Notes: generated from the letters alone by a model not told the origin. 61,738 bases of DNA from Silicimonas sp. (GCA_013002465.1 JABDJO010000098.1:1-61738), one strand, 5' to 3'. Counted from the first letter of the stretch, positions 1 through 11,462 are shown. Numbers and translations are program-made.

Positions 1-639
1 CGCAATCCCCTTTGCAGCGAACCTGGTGAAATAGGGGTCCGGTTCCGCAAACACCTCCTTCTTGTCTGCTCCAATCATGTGAAACGACAGGGTGACGCCC
101 ATCATGTTGCCGTGTTGATCGCCAAGGGTATAGGGCACGCCGGCCTTGGCCGAAATGTCGCCATCGCCGGAACAGTCGATCACGATTTTGGGCGAGACAG
201 AAAACCGGCCGTTGCGATCATAACAGGTGACACTGGCAATGCGGTTGCCGGCCATCGCAGGCGCGATGGCCGTTGTGTTCAGACGAACCCGTGCCCCGGC
301 CTCTTCCAGCATTTCGAACATGGTAAGCGTCGCGACATCGTGATCGTACTGAATTTCGGGGCCGAAGTTTGCCAGAGCACAGGGGCGTTTCTCGGCCATT
401 GGCGGGTCCATGGCGGTCAGGCGACCCGCCAGTTCCTCCATAACCCCGCCAATGATCGCATCGGCCGGATAGGCCGCGCCCCATGGCATGCCGGGACAAA
501 AGGCCATGACGCCGCCGACCTTGCTGGTCGCCTCAAGCAGAATGACGTCCAGACCCGCGCGCCCGGCGGCCACGGTCGCACCGAACCCGGCGGTTCCGCC
601 GCCAACCACCAGAACATCCGTTGCGATCTGTCGGTCCAT
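1..639 (-). CDS. FAD-dependent oxidoreductase (FAD_oxidored type), 3' part cut off by window
   Basis: The visible part is the first 213 residues; the rest lies before base 1. Reading from the ATG at 639 the protein opens with MDRQIATDVLVVGGGTAG, a Rossmann FAD-binding GxGxxG fold, followed by a VGG(V) segment near residue 42 and DCSGDGDISAKAG near residue 160. That second motif matches the second FAD-contacting motif of the FAD_oxidored family (fumarate reductase/succinate dehydrogenase-like soluble flavoproteins). The substrate cannot be told. The gene is divergent from folD with about 185 bases between the two starts, which must hold both promoters. No signal peptide is visible, so a cytoplasmic enzyme is likely. 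Confidence 0.8.
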   Translation of the reverse strand, partial: MDRQIATDVLVVGGGTAGFGATVAAGRAGLDVILLEATSKVGGVMAFCPGMPWGAAYPADAIIGGVMEELAGRLTAMDPPMAEKRPCALANFGPEIQYDHDVATLTMFEMLEEAGARVRLNTTAIAPAMAGNRIASVTCYDRNGRFSVSPKIVIDCSGDGDISAKAGVPYTLGDQHGNMMGVTLSFHMIGADKKEVFAEPDPYFTRFAAKGIA

Positions 640-824
640 GCCGAGTGCTCCACCCCTTGGAATGTATTGCCCTACCACCCCATACGGCGCTTCGGCAATC
701 CGGCGTCCCCGGAAATGCCGCTTGCCCGAACCATGTCCGTTTTTGACCGGAAGAGGTCTTCTTTGACCCTCGACCTATGCGGTGGCTGCACTACCCTACC
801 GGCGATTCGACGGGAGAGATGTGC

Positions 825-1727
825 ATGAGTGCCAAGATCATCGACGGCAAGGAATTCGCCCTGAGTGTGCGGGGCAAGGTGAAAGACCACGTGACCCGGT
901 TGGTCAACGACCACGGGATCACGCCGGGTTTGGCGGTTGTGCTGGTGGGCGAGGATCCGGCAAGCGAGGTCTATGTCCGCTCGAAAGGCAAGGCGACGAC
1001 CGAAGCGGGTATGAAATCGGTCGAGCACAAGCTGGACGCGGCGACGTCCGAAGCTGATCTGCTGGCGCTGATAGATGATTTGAACAACGATGCCTCGATC
1101 CACGGCATTCTGGTGCAGCTTCCCTTGCCGGATCACCTGAACGAAGACCTTGTGATCAATTCGATTGACCCGGCCAAGGATGTGGACGGGTTCCATATCT
1201 CGAACGTCGGGCTTTTGGGGACCGGGCAGAAAAGCATGGTGCCTTGCACGCCCCTTGGGTGTCTGATGATGCTGCGCGACCATCACGGCAGCCTTTCGGG
1301 GCTGGACGCGGTGGTTGTGGGCCGCTCGAACATCGTGGGCAAGCCGATGGCGCAACTCTTGCTGGGCGATAGCTGCACCGTGACCATCGCCCATTCACGC
1401 ACCAAGGATCTGCCCGAGGTCGTGCGGCGCGCCGACATCGTGGTTGCCGCCGTTGGACGTCCCGAGATGGTGCCGGGTGACTGGATCAAGCCGGGCGCAA
1501 CGGTGATCGACGTCGGCATCAACCGGATCGACGCGCCCGAAAAAGGCGAGGGCAAGACCCGGCTGGTGGGCGATGTCGAATTTGCAACCGCGTCCGAGGT
1601 TGCCGGTGCCATCACGCCCGTGCCGGGGGGTGTGGGGCCGATGACCATCGCCTGCCTTCTGGCAAACACGGTGACGGCCTGCAGCCGGGCCAACGGGCTG
1701 GAAGAACCGGAAGGCCTCACGGCCTGA
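825..1727 (+). CDS. folD: Bifunctional methylenetetrahydrofolate dehydrogenase / methenyltetrahydrofolate cyclohydrolase
   Basis: FolD interconverts 5,10-methylene-, 5,10-methenyl- and 10-formyl-tetrahydrofolate in cytoplasmic one-carbon metabolism. The 300-residue length fits the family. Visible signatures are the substrate-site [14 protein letters not shown] segment (Tyr and Lys of the YxxxK motif), the VQLPLP motif, DVDGFH, the NADP-binding [16 protein letters not shown] and the C-terminal [16 protein letters not shown] chose the ATG at 825 because a GGAGAG ribosome site precedes it at good spacing; upstream in-frame ATGs at 777 and 819 would add poorly conserved residues or leave no spacing. 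The folate link is relevant to the GcvT-type protein at 53055, although the two loci are far apart. Confidence 0.96.
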   Translation: MSAKIIDGKEFALSVRGKVKDHVTRLVNDHGITPGLAVVLVGEDPASEVYVRSKGKATTEAGMKSVEHKLDAATSEADLLALIDDLNNDASIHGILVQLPLPDHLNEDLVINSIDPAKDVDGFHISNVGLLGTGQKSMVPCTPLGCLMMLRDHHGSLSGLDAVVVGRSNIVGKPMAQLLLGDSCTVTIAHSRTKDLPEVVRRADIVVAAVGRPEMVPGDWIKPGATVIDVGINRIDAPEKGEGKTRLVGDVEFATASEVAGAITPVPGGVGPMTIACLLANTVTACSRANGLEEPEGLTA

Positions 1728-1740
1728 GGTGTTGCGATCA

Positions 1741-1756
1741 GGGGGGCTCTGCCCCC
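1741..1756 (+). terminator. GGGGGC hairpin after folD
   Basis: GGGGGC and GCCCCC pair around a TCT loop 13 bases after the folD stop. No T-run follows. This short GC hairpin is a familiar intergenic element in Rhodobacterales; it may end folD transcription. Confidence 0.5.
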
Positions 1757-1861
1757 ACGCACATTGCATGTGCTTTGCTGACGTATTTCGGGGCCGATAC
1801 AGGGCTCGTGTCGGGCGAATTTTGCCGTTAAGCTTTTCTTCCAAAGCAAGGGAGATGCGTC

Positions 1862-2500
1862 ATGGCCAAGACCTATGCCGGCAAGGATATCGAAATCGGC
1901 TTCGACATGAAGCGCTGCATTCATGCGCGGAACTGTTATCTGAAGCTGCCCCGGGTTTTCGATCCCGAGCGACGGCCCTGGGTCGACCCCGACGCGGCCT
2001 CGGCCGAAGAGATCGCGGCAATGATCCGCACCTGCCCATCCGGCGCCTTGACCTATTCCCGGCTGGATGGAGTCGAGGGCGAGGCGGCTCCGGGCATCAA
2101 CCGGGCGACGGTTGTCGAAAACGGGCCGATGGCGCTTCATGGCAATCTGACGGTGAAGGGCGAAACGATGACGCGGGCGACGCTTTGCCGGTGTGGCCAG
2201 ACCAAGACACCGCCGTTCTGCGATCATTCCCATGCGGGGGCAGGGTTCAAGGCGACCGGCGAACCCGAGCCGACGGGCAAGGATGCGCCCGGCGACGATC
2301 CGGGCGAAGCCTGCCAGGTGATCCAGCACGAAAACGGCCCCATCGAAGCCCGGGGTGCCCTTGAGATCACCGGGGGCACCGGCGCGCGGGTTCACCGGGG
2401 CACGCGGGCGTTTCTGTGTCGCTGCGGGCAGTCGAACAACAAGCCCTTCTGCGACGGCAGTCACAAATCCGCTGGTTTGGAAGTGCCCGGCGACGGTTGA
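1862..2500 (+). CDS. Fer4_19 / double CDGSH iron-sulfur domain protein
   Basis: This 212-residue protein has three likely metal-binding parts. Residues 1-75 resemble the Fer4_19 (mono-cluster ferredoxin-like) domain, with Cys in MKRCIHARNC and IRTCPSGAL. Two CDGSH-type domains follow: CRCGQTKTPPFCDHSH around residues 117-132 and CRCGQSNNKPFCDGSH around 188-203. CDGSH domains (mitoNEET family) bind a 2Fe-2S cluster with three Cys and one His. The first copy reads CDHSH rather than CDGSH but keeps the Cys and His ligands. A redox or cluster-transfer role is likely; the partner is unknown. The start is supported by a GGGAG site 5-10 bases upstream. The gene is convergent with the thioesterase, with adjacent stop codons. 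Confidence 0.85.
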   Translation: MAKTYAGKDIEIGFDMKRCIHARNCYLKLPRVFDPERRPWVDPDAASAEEIAAMIRTCPSGALTYSRLDGVEGEAAPGINRATVVENGPMALHGNLTVKGETMTRATLCRCGQTKTPPFCDHSHAGAGFKATGEPEPTGKDAPGDDPGEACQVIQHENGPIEARGALEITGGTGARVHRGTRAFLCRCGQSNNKPFCDGSHKSAGLEVPGDG

Positions 2501-2920
2501 TCAGACCGGGATCATGGTGCCCTGAAGCGTGGCCACATGGCGGCGATCCTGGCCGGTTTCGGCATGGATCTCGGCACGCACGAATGAAACACGACGGCCA
2601 GGTTTCACCACGCTGCCTTCGGCCAGCAGACGCTCGCCTGTCGCGGGGCGCAAAAGCGAGATCTTCATTTCCACCGTCATGACTTCGGCCTCGGGCGGAA
2701 AGAGTGTCAGGGCCGCATACCCCGCCGCCGTGTCACCGATCGAAAAAGCAAGACCCGCGTGGGCCGCGCCGTGCTGTTGCTGGCTGATTGCCAGGATGGG
2801 CGCGGTGATCAGGACCGAGCCCGGCCCCAGGTCCGCTATCTCGGCCCCAAGGGTGGTCATCAGCGATTGGCGGGCGAACGAGGCGCGCACCTTGGCTTCG
2901 ATCTCAGGATCAAGGGTCAT
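2501..2920 (-). CDS. PaaI-family hotdog thioesterase
   Basis: The 139-residue single hotdog domain carries the PaaI-like segment QHGAAHAGLAFSIGDTAAGYAA: the HG.AHAG turn followed by a catalytic-type Asp on the long helix. Proteins of this family hydrolyse aryl- or acyl-CoA thioesters in the cytoplasm. The substrate cannot be inferred. Its start overlaps the pdeM stop by four bases (ATGA), so it is the second gene of a two-gene translationally coupled unit. There is no obvious functional link between the two products. Confidence 0.85.
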   Translation of the reverse strand: MTLDPEIEAKVRASFARQSLMTTLGAEIADLGPGSVLITAPILAISQQQHGAAHAGLAFSIGDTAAGYAALTLFPPEAEVMTVEMKISLLRPATGERLLAEGSVVKPGRRVSFVRAEIHAETGQDRRHVATLQGTMIPV

Positions 2921-3576
2921 GCGGCCTTTGGCACCGGAACGGCCAGGACCTGCGGTCCGGTCAGATAGGCAATTGCGATGTCCTCGAAAAGGTCGCGCAG
3001 CACGGGCGTGGTCCAGTCAAGGCCGCCGGTATAACAGCCATAGGCAGGCAGGATCAGCCGGGTTGCATCGGCCATGAAACAGGGCCGCGCTGTGCGGCGA
3101 AGGCGGGCCTTGGGGTGATAATGGCCCGAGATTTCCCCCGGTTCCGTGTCAGGCTCGGCAATATGACGAAAGGTGAAGGGGCCAATCCGGTGCTGGCCCA
3201 GATGCTCGCCCCCCAGATCGACAGGCCCCGGATCGTGATTGCCTTCCAGCCAGAGCCAGCGGCGGCCCGCCTGCAGGCTGGCGATGGTATCCTGGTGCCT
3301 GTCGGACAGGGCTTCGGACGCGGCCAGATCGTCGAAACTGTCACCAAGGCACATGATCGTGGCCGGTGCGGTGTCGCGTATGTCCACAGACAGACGCGCC
3401 AGGGTTTCCTCGGTATCATAAGGCGGCAGAAGCGCCCCGCCGCGCCGGGCAATGCGTTCGGATTTGCCAAGGTGCAGGTCCGACACCACCAAAAGCCGCT
3501 CGGCCTTCCAATAGAGGGCGCCCGACGGTTTGGCCGCAAGGGTTTCGCCACAAAAGGAGAAGGTCAGCGCGTTCAT
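2917..3576 (-). CDS. pdeM: Ligase-associated DNA damage response endonuclease PdeM
   Basis: This 219-residue calcineurin-like metallophosphoesterase shows the whole metal-site series: SDLHLGK (Asp and His), GDSFDD, GNHDPG and a GHYHPKA C-terminal His pair. Length and the LLPPYDTEETL segment fit the PdeM family, which accompanies LigD-type ligase and an Lhr-like DEXH helicase in a DNA-repair set. Here no helicase or ligase gene is adjacent; the divergent neighbour is trmB. Assignment rests on motif order and recognition of the family. Confidence 0.88.
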   Translation of the reverse strand: MNALTFSFCGETLAAKPSGALYWKAERLLVVSDLHLGKSERIARRGGALLPPYDTEETLARLSVDIRDTAPATIMCLGDSFDDLAASEALSDRHQDTIASLQAGRRWLWLEGNHDPGPVDLGGEHLGQHRIGPFTFRHIAEPDTEPGEISGHYHPKARLRRTARPCFMADATRLILPAYGCYTGGLDWTTPVLRDLFEDIAIAYLTGPQVLAVPVPKAA

Positions 3577-3651
3577 GCTTCGTTCTTAGGCGGTGCAGGG
3601 CGGGCTGGCAAGCCTTGACCTTGGGCCACGGGCTTGCCAAACGCCGGGGCT

Positions 3652-4359
3652 ATGGTTCGACGTTCTCCCTCTGGTGCGCCCTGGCGCAATTTCTATGGCC
3701 GCCTGAAGGGCAAGAGCCTGCGCGAGAGCCAGAAGCGCTATATGAAAGATTTGGAAGAGATCGGTCTTGAAGGCGTTGGCTGGGACGAAAACCCCGAGCG
3801 TGAGGCGCTGAACCTGGCCGATCTGTTCGGTGACCGGTCGATCTGGCTTGAGATCGGGTTTGGCGGGGGCGAACACATGGTCCATCAGGCCGTGGCCAAC
3901 CCCGAGGTGGGCCTGATCGGGGCCGAGCCCTATATCAACGGCGTCGCCTTGCTTCTGGGCAAGATTCGCAACGCGGGCGCAACGAACATCCGCGTGCATC
4001 CCGGCGACGTGCGCGATCTGATGGATGTTCTGCCGGATGGGTCGGTCGACAAGGCCTTTCTTCTCTATCCCGATCCCTGGCCCAAGACGCGCCATCATCG
4101 GCGCCGGTTCGTGACGGCCGAGCATCTTTTGCCCCTGCACCGGGTGCTGGCGCAGGGTGCAGAGTTTCGGATCGCCACCGACATTCCCGACTATGTGCGT
4201 CAGGCGCTGGAAGAGGTGCCAAGGGCGGGGTTCCTCTGGCTGGCCGAGCGACCGGGCGACTGGCGGGTGCCCTGGGATGACTGGCTGTCGACCCGATATG
4301 AGCAAAAGGCCCTGCGCGAAGGACGTGTGCCGACCTATCTGACCTTCCGCCGGGAATGA
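3652..4359 (+). CDS. trmB: tRNA (guanine-N7)-methyltransferase TrmB
   Basis: TrmB methylates N7 of G46 in the variable loop of tRNAs using S-adenosylmethionine. Visible signatures are the SAM-binding [11 protein letters not shown], the family motif [14 protein letters not shown] and a conserved C-terminal [12 protein letters not shown]. The protein has 235 residues from the ATG at 3652, which follows a GGGG-rich site; a TTG at 3634 would add six unconserved residues. The gene is divergent from pdeM and followed by aroA on the same strand after 82 bases. Confidence 0.95.
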   Translation: MVRRSPSGAPWRNFYGRLKGKSLRESQKRYMKDLEEIGLEGVGWDENPEREALNLADLFGDRSIWLEIGFGGGEHMVHQAVANPEVGLIGAEPYINGVALLLGKIRNAGATNIRVHPGDVRDLMDVLPDGSVDKAFLLYPDPWPKTRHHRRRFVTAEHLLPLHRVLAQGAEFRIATDIPDYVRQALEEVPRAGFLWLAERPGDWRVPWDDWLSTRYEQKALREGRVPTYLTFRRE

Positions 4360-4441
4360 TCCGATTGCGTGGCCTTCGGGCGCGGTTGGCGATGGACGCT
4401 GTGGCGGGGCTGCGCTAACAGGGCCTGACGCAAAAGGAAGG

Positions 4442-5800
4442 ATGTTCATGTCGGGACAGGGGACACCGGAGCCACTGATATCGCGCCGCGCTGCCCCCCT
4501 TAAGGGCGAAGCGCGGGTGCCTGGGGACAAGTCGATCAGCCACCGTGCGCTGATCCTTGGGGCCATGGCCGTGGGCGAAACGCGTATCTCGGGGCTTCTG
4601 GAAGGCGAGGATGTCTTGCGCACCGCCAATGCCATGCGTGCCTTTGGCGCCGAGGTCAGCGATCTTGGCGGCGGCGACTGGTCGGTTCACGGGGTCGGCG
4701 TCGGCGGATTTGGCGAACCCGAGGACGTGGTCGATTGCGGCAATGCCGGAACCGGCGTGCGGCTGATCATGGGGGCAATGGCGACGACGCCGATTACCGC
4801 GACATTCACCGGCGATGCTTCGCTGCGAAGCCGGCCCATGGGACGTGTCACGGAACCCTTGGCGCTTTTTGGCACCGAAACCCGGGGGCGCACGGGTGGA
4901 CGCCTGCCGATGTCTGTTATCGGCGCCGCGGATCCGGTGCCGGTGCGGTATCGTCTCCCCATGGCTTCGGCTCAGGTGAAATCGGCCGTGTTGCTGGCCG
5001 GATTGAATGCGCCGGGGCAGACGGTGGTCTTCGAACCCGAAGCAACGCGCGACCATACCGAGCGGATGCTGCGGGGGTTCGGGGCCGAAGTCGTGGTCGA
5101 AATCGAGGATGGCGCGCGCGTCATCACCCTGACCGGCCAACCCGAGCTTGCGCCGCAGGTCATTGACGTGCCGCGTGATCCCTCGTCGGCGGCCTTTCCG
5201 GTGGCCGCCGCCCTGATCGTCGAAGGTTCGGACCTGTTGGTGCCGACGATCGGCATGAACCCGACGCGCGCGGGGCTGTTCCACACCCTGCGCGACATGG
5301 GCGCGGATCTGACGTTCGAGAACGAGCGCGACGAGGGCGGCGAACCGGTGGCCGATCTGCGCGCGCGGTTTTCGCCCGACATGAAGGGTATCGAGGTGCC
5401 GCCCGAGCGCGCGGCCAGCATGATCGACGAATACCCAATCCTGTCCGTGGTGGCGGCCTTTGCAGAGGGCGAAACCCTGATGGCGGGCGTGAAAGAGCTT
5501 CGGGTAAAAGAAAGCGACCGGATCGACGCCATGGCCGCCGGATTGCGCGCCAATGGTGTCACGGTCGAGGATGGCGAGGACTGGTGGAAAGTCAGCGGTC
5601 AGGGACCAGGCGCGGTGCCGGGTGGCGCGCGCGTCGAGGCGCGGCTGGATCACCGGATTGCCATGTCGTTTCTCTGTCTCGGGATGGCCGCGAAAGAGGC
5701 GGTGACCATCGACGATGCGGCGCCGATTGCGACGTCGTTCCCGGTGTTCCTGGATCTGATGTCGGACCTGGGGGGCCGGTTCGAGCGCGCCAATCATTGA
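4442..5800 (+). CDS. aroA: 3-phosphoshikimate 1-carboxyvinyltransferase (EPSP synthase)
   Basis: AroA transfers the enolpyruvyl group of PEP to shikimate-3-phosphate, the sixth shikimate-pathway step. The 452-residue chain shows [14 protein letters not shown] (residues 27-40), [56 protein letters not shown] and LRVKESDR. Overall it aligns with class II (CP4-like) enzymes. At the PEP/glyphosate contact loop it reads GNAGTGVR, with Gly at residue 103 where the Agrobacterium CP4 enzyme has Ala100. The start ATG follows an AAGGAAG site; a second in-frame ATG lies two codons on. Convergent with the sulfate-activation gene across the structured gap 5801-6137. Confidence 0.96.
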   Translation: MFMSGQGTPEPLISRRAAPLKGEARVPGDKSISHRALILGAMAVGETRISGLLEGEDVLRTANAMRAFGAEVSDLGGGDWSVHGVGVGGFGEPEDVVDCGNAGTGVRLIMGAMATTPITATFTGDASLRSRPMGRVTEPLALFGTETRGRTGGRLPMSVIGAADPVPVRYRLPMASAQVKSAVLLAGLNAPGQTVVFEPEATRDHTERMLRGFGAEVVVEIEDGARVITLTGQPELAPQVIDVPRDPSSAAFPVAAALIVEGSDLLVPTIGMNPTRAGLFHTLRDMGADLTFENERDEGGEPVADLRARFSPDMKGIEVPPERAASMIDEYPILSVVAAFAEGETLMAGVKELRVKESDRIDAMAAGLRANGVTVEDGEDWWKVSGQGPGAVPGGARVEARLDHRIAMSFLCLGMAAKEAVTIDDAAPIATSFPVFLDLMSDLGGRFERANH

Positions 5801-5832
5801 ACGGATTTCGCCGTGCAAGACAGGTCGACCCG

Positions 5833-5852
5833 CGCGCCGGTGACCCGGCGCG
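5833..5852 (+). terminator. Hairpin 32 bases after aroA
   Basis: CGCGCCGG pairs perfectly with CCGGCGCG over a TGAC tetraloop. It is the first strong stem after the aroA stop and the best candidate for ending its transcript, although no T-run follows. Confidence 0.45.
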
Positions 5853-6048
5853 GGCAAGGGGCGCGGCCCTTTCGATCTTCGGTCATATCCCCGAAGGCTT
5901 TTGACAGAAGAAGCCCGGCTGGGGCTTCGAAGGTGGCGACGTCGCCATTCGGCGCACATGTCCGGGGTGGTTAGCCCCGAAAATCCGGTGGTCCAAAGGA
6001 CCGCATGTCAGTGCCTGTTGGCAGGGTGCCAAGCCTGCCGGTGTTGAT

Positions 6049-6075
6049 GCATCGGCGGTGATCATCCGCCGATGC
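6049..6075. terminator. Perfect 10-bp hairpin before the sat-cysC stop
   Basis: GCATCGGCGG (6049-6058) pairs with CCGCCGATGC (6066-6075) around a 7-base loop. It lies 63 bases beyond the stop of the complementary-strand sulfate-activation gene and may terminate it; no T-run is seen on either strand. Confidence 0.45.
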
Positions 6076-6137
6076 GGTTGCCAAATGGTGATCACACCGC
6101 ACGCGGCGGGGGCAGTTGCCCGACTTCCCCATCTGGA

Positions 6138-7844
6138 TCAGGCGGCGACAAGGCCCATCTGTTCCAGCATCAACAACACCTGGTGGGCACAGTGATCGAC
6201 CTCGACGTTTTCGGTATCAAGCGAGACTTCTGGGTTCGTCGGCACGTCGTAGGGGTCTGAAATTCCTGTAAATTCCTTGATCTTCCCTTCCCGCGCCAGC
6301 TTATAAAGCCCCTTGCGGTCGCGCCTTTCGCATTCCTCGATCGAGGTCGCCACATGGACCTCGACAAAGGCACCGAAAGCCTCGACGTCTTCGCGCACCG
6401 CGCGACGGGTCTTGGAATAAGGCGCGATCGGGGCGCAGATGGCGATGCCGCCGTTCTTGGTGATCTCGCTTGCGACATAACCGATGCGGCGAATGTTGAG
6501 ATCGCGGTGTTCCTTGGAAAAGCCCAGCTCCGACGACAGGTTCTTCCGCACGATATCGCCATCAAGAAGCGTGACGGGGCGACCGCCCATTTCCATCAGT
6601 TTGACCATGAGCGCGTTCGCGATTGTCGATTTGCCCGAGCCGGAAAAGCCCGTGAAGAAAACCGTGAACCCTTGTTGCGAACGCGGCGGATAGCGGTCGC
6701 GAAGTTCATTCACGACCTCGGGAAACGAGAACCACTCGGGGATATCCAGACCTTCGCGCAACCTGCGGCGCAATTCGGTGCCCGAGATGTTCAGGACAGT
6801 CGCGCCATCCGTCACCTCGTCGGCGGGTTCGTATTGCGCGCGTTCCTGCACATAGACCATGTGTTTGAAATCGACCATTTCGATGCCGATTTCATCCTGA
6901 TGCGTGCGGAACAGATCCTGAGCGTCATAGGGGCCATAGAAATCGTCACCGGCGGAATTCTTACCGGGGCCAGCATGGTCGCGACCGACGATCATATGGG
7001 TGCAGCCGTGGTTCTTGCGGATCAACCCGTGCCAGACTGCCTCACGCGGGCCGGCCATGCGCATGGCAAGGTTCAAAAGGCTCATCGTCGTGGTGGCCGC
7101 CGGGTACTTGTCCAGCACGGCCTCGTAACAGCGCACGCGGGTGAAATGATCGACGTCGCCGGGTTTGGTCAGACCCACAACGGGATGGATCAAAAGGTTG
7201 GCGGCGGCTTCCTTTGCGGCCCGGAAGGTCAGTTCCTGATGGGCGCGGTGCAGGGGGTTGCGGGTCTGGAAGGCCACGATCCGGCGCCAGCCCAGCTTGC
7301 GGAAGTAGGCGCGCAGTTCGTTCGGCGTGTCGCGGCGCATCTTGAAATCATAGTGAACCGGCGGCTGAATGCCGGTGATCGGTCCGCCAAGGTAAACCTT
7401 GCCCGCCATGTTGTGCAGATAGTTCACCGCCGGATGGGCGTCGTCGTTGGAGCCGAACACCTTTTCGGCCTCGCGCGCCTTGTCGGGGGTCCAGCGGTCG
7501 GTGACGGTCATCGTGGCTAGGATGACGCCTTCCTGATCGCGAAGCGCAATGTCCTGGCCCAGTTCAACCGCTTCGGCAAAGTCTTCGGATACGTCCAGCG
7601 TAATCGGCATCGGCCAAAGGGCACCATCGGCCAGCCGCATGTCTTCCACAACGCCGTCGAAGTCGGCTTCGCTCATGAACCCCTTCAGGGGGTGGAAGCC
7701 GCCGTTCATCAAAAGCTCCAGATCGCAGATCTGGCGCGGAGACAGGTCCCAGCTGTTCAGGTCGCCCGCCGTGGCTTTCAGTTTCTGGGCGCTTTCGTAG
7801 GAAACATAAAGCTCGGGGATCGGGACGTGGTTCGGTATCTGCAT
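6138..7844 (-). CDS. Bifunctional sulfate adenylyltransferase / APS kinase (Sat-CysC fusion)
   Basis: The 568-residue protein joins two sulfate-assimilation enzymes. Residues 1-385 are a single-chain ATP sulfurylase, with QTRNPLHRAHQEL (the QxRN and HxxH active-site motifs), GRDHAGPGKN and a C-terminal ISGTELRRRL. Residues about 390-568 are APS kinase with the P-loop FTGFSGSGKSTIA, LDGDIVRKNLSSELGFS, and SPYDVP-like DPYDVP near the end. Together they make PAPS from sulfate and two ATP in the cytoplasm. The start at 7844 (MQIPNHVPIPELY) was chosen because the family begins there; the open frame extends 99 codons further upstream but that stretch shows no homology I recognise. Divergent from the FadH-like gene with 279 bases between starts. 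Confidence 0.93.
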   Translation of the reverse strand: MQIPNHVPIPELYVSYESAQKLKATAGDLNSWDLSPRQICDLELLMNGGFHPLKGFMSEADFDGVVEDMRLADGALWPMPITLDVSEDFAEAVELGQDIALRDQEGVILATMTVTDRWTPDKAREAEKVFGSNDDAHPAVNYLHNMAGKVYLGGPITGIQPPVHYDFKMRRDTPNELRAYFRKLGWRRIVAFQTRNPLHRAHQELTFRAAKEAAANLLIHPVVGLTKPGDVDHFTRVRCYEAVLDKYPAATTTMSLLNLAMRMAGPREAVWHGLIRKNHGCTHMIVGRDHAGPGKNSAGDDFYGPYDAQDLFRTHQDEIGIEMVDFKHMVYVQERAQYEPADEVTDGATVLNISGTELRRRLREGLDIPEWFSFPEVVNELRDRYPPRSQQGFTVFFTGFSGSGKSTIANALMVKLMEMGGRPVTLLDGDIVRKNLSSELGFSKEHRDLNIRRIGYVASEITKNGGIAICAPIAPYSKTRRAVREDVEAFGAFVEVHVATSIEECERRDRKGLYKLAREGKIKEFTGISDPYDVPTNPEVSLDTENVEVDHCAHQVLLMLEQMGLVAA

Positions 7845-8003
7845 GACAACTCGGCAAGCGGGGGTAAATGAGGCCGCCAGATAGACGCGGGGCATGCGAC
7901 AAATCAAGCGCAATCGGCAAATCGCCCGGTTTGTGCTGCACTTGCACAACGATTTCTCTCGGCCAGCAAACTGTTGCGACCGGATGCGCATTTCCTTGGG
8001 TGA

Positions 8004-10151
<2,148 letters not shown>

Positions 10152-10169
10152 ATGGGCCGCACGGTGCGC

Positions 10170-10214
10170 GATTTCTTGAAAAGAAATCGGTCCGGAAACT
10201 TTTGAAGTTTCCGG
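10170..10214. terminator. Tandem hairpins between convergent genes
   Basis: Two perfect inverted repeats lie between the FadH-like gene and trxB: GATTTCTT/AAGAAATC (10170-10188) and CCGGAAACTT/AAGTTTCCGG (10192-10214). The second has a 10-bp stem and 3-base loop. Both ends of the gap are gene 3' ends, so a bidirectional terminator is the natural reading. Confidence 0.7.
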
Positions 10215-10229
10215 CGCCTTTGATGAAGG

Positions 10230-11195
10230 TTACTCGGCAGCGATATCGGCGTCCTGACCCATCTCGGCCAGGAACTTTTCGGCCTCAAGTGCTGCCATAC
10301 ACCCCATGCCCGCCGAGGTGACAGCCTGGCGATAAATGTGATCGGTGATGTCGCCCGCAGCGTAAACGCCCGGCACCGAGGTGGCCGTCGAATCGCCTGC
10401 CGTTACGACATAGCCGCCCGAGTGCAGTTCCAGCGTGTCCTTCACCAGTTCGTTCGAAGGCGCGTGGCCAATGGCGATGAAGACACCCTTGCAGGGGATT
10501 TCGGTGATGGCGCCGGTCTTGGCGTGCTTCACACGCACGCCTTCGACGCCTTTCGGGTCATCGGTGCCGAAGACTTCGTCAAGGTTGTGATCCCAAAGGA
10601 TTTCGACCTTTTCGTGATTGAACAGGCGGTGCTGCAGAATTTTCTCAGCGCGAAGTTCGTCGCGCCGGTGGATCAGCGTGACCTTCGAGGCAAAGTTCGT
10701 CAGGAAAAGCGCCTCTTCCACAGCGGTGTTGCCGCCGCCGATCACGACAACCTCTTGCCCGCGATAGAAAAACCCGTCGCATGTGGCGCAGGCTGAAACG
10801 CCAAAGCCCTTGAACGCCTCTTCCGAAGGCAGGCCCAACCATTTCGCCTGAGCACCGGTCGCCAGGATCACCGCATCGGCCGTATAATTGGTGCCTCCGT
10901 CGCCGATGGCGGTGAAGGGGCGGCGCGAAATGTCAAGCGACTGGATATGGTCCGAAACGATCTCGGTCCCGACGTTGCGGGCGTGTTCTTCCATCTTGAT
11001 CATCAGATCGGGGCCCTGGATGTGGCTTTCACCCGGCCAGTTTTCAACCTCGGTCGTGATGGTCAACTGGCCGCCAGGCTGGATGCCCTGGACCAGCATG
11101 GGTTCCAGCATGGCGCGGCTGGCATAGACGGCGGCCGTATAGCCCGCCGGGCCGGACCCGATGATCAGAACTTTGGTATGGCGTGCGTTGCCCAT
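10230..11195 (-). CDS. trxB: Thioredoxin-disulfide reductase
   Basis: TrxB passes electrons from NADPH through FAD and a redox-active disulfide to thioredoxin. The 321-residue chain shows the FAD motif [19 protein letters not shown], the catalytic CATC (in [11 protein letters not shown]), the NADPH motif [16 protein letters not shown] and [10 protein letters not shown] near the C-terminus. The ATG at 11195 was chosen over an in-frame ATG 99 bases upstream because it starts the conserved fold and has a GGGGGAAA ribosome site. It is divergent from the Lrp-type gene, an arrangement common in Rhodobacterales. Confidence 0.95.
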   Translation of the reverse strand: MGNARHTKVLIIGSGPAGYTAAVYASRAMLEPMLVQGIQPGGQLTITTEVENWPGESHIQGPDLMIKMEEHARNVGTEIVSDHIQSLDISRRPFTAIGDGGTNYTADAVILATGAQAKWLGLPSEEAFKGFGVSACATCDGFFYRGQEVVVIGGGNTAVEEALFLTNFASKVTLIHRRDELRAEKILQHRLFNHEKVEILWDHNLDEVFGTDDPKGVEGVRVKHAKTGAITEIPCKGVFIAIGHAPSNELVKDTLELHSGGYVVTAGDSTATSVPGVYAAGDITDHIYRQAVTSAGMGCMAALEAEKFLAEMGQDADIAAE

Positions 11196-11387
11196 GGCGG
11201 TTTCCCCCGAATGCTTCGCCCCGATATAGTGCGGGAAGATGACAACCGGAAGGGCCGGAACATGCCTTGGCCGCAATTTGTCATGACGTGGCAACGACGA
11301 CCTGATTTGGCAGGATGTTCAGCGACGGGGAGTCGGCGTTGATCGAGCGTCAGGTTTGCGGTCAACACGCTTTGGCGCGATAAGGAT

Positions 11388-11416
11388 ATTGCGCAACCGC
11401 GACATATTATTGCGCA
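11388..11416. promoter_or_regulatory. Paired ATTGCGCA repeats upstream of the Lrp-type gene
   Basis: The octamer ATTGCGCA occurs at 11388-11395 and again at 11409-11416, 21 bases apart start to start, which puts both copies on the same DNA face two turns apart. They lie about 50-75 bases before the regulator start. Lrp/AsnC proteins bind such phased sites and usually control themselves, so this is a plausible operator; binding is inferred. Confidence 0.45.
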
Positions 11417-11462
11417 TCGGCAGCAGACCGGGTAAGTATCCGAAAAACTCAAGGGAGCCCAC

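Larger units (their letters stand above)
5801..6137. other. 337-base non-coding gap packed with inverted repeats
   Basis: There is no convincing gene between the convergent aroA and sulfate-activation genes. I count several hairpins: CGCGCCGG/CCGGCGCG (5833-5852), AAGCCC/GGGCTT (5911-5927), a 14-base palindrome TGGCGACGTCGCCA (5934-5947), GGTCC/GGACC (5990-6002), GGCAGG/CCTGCC (6020-6039) and a 10-bp perfect stem (6049-6075). None is followed by a clear T-run. It could be a double terminator region, a degraded repeat element or a structured RNA; nothing decides between these. The one small open frame there (complement of 5883-6095) has no recognisable product. Confidence 0.5.

Noticed and set aside
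4415-5959. A 514-codon open frame antisense to aroA
   Set aside because: aroA is certain on the other strand; long antisense frames are expected at this GC content.
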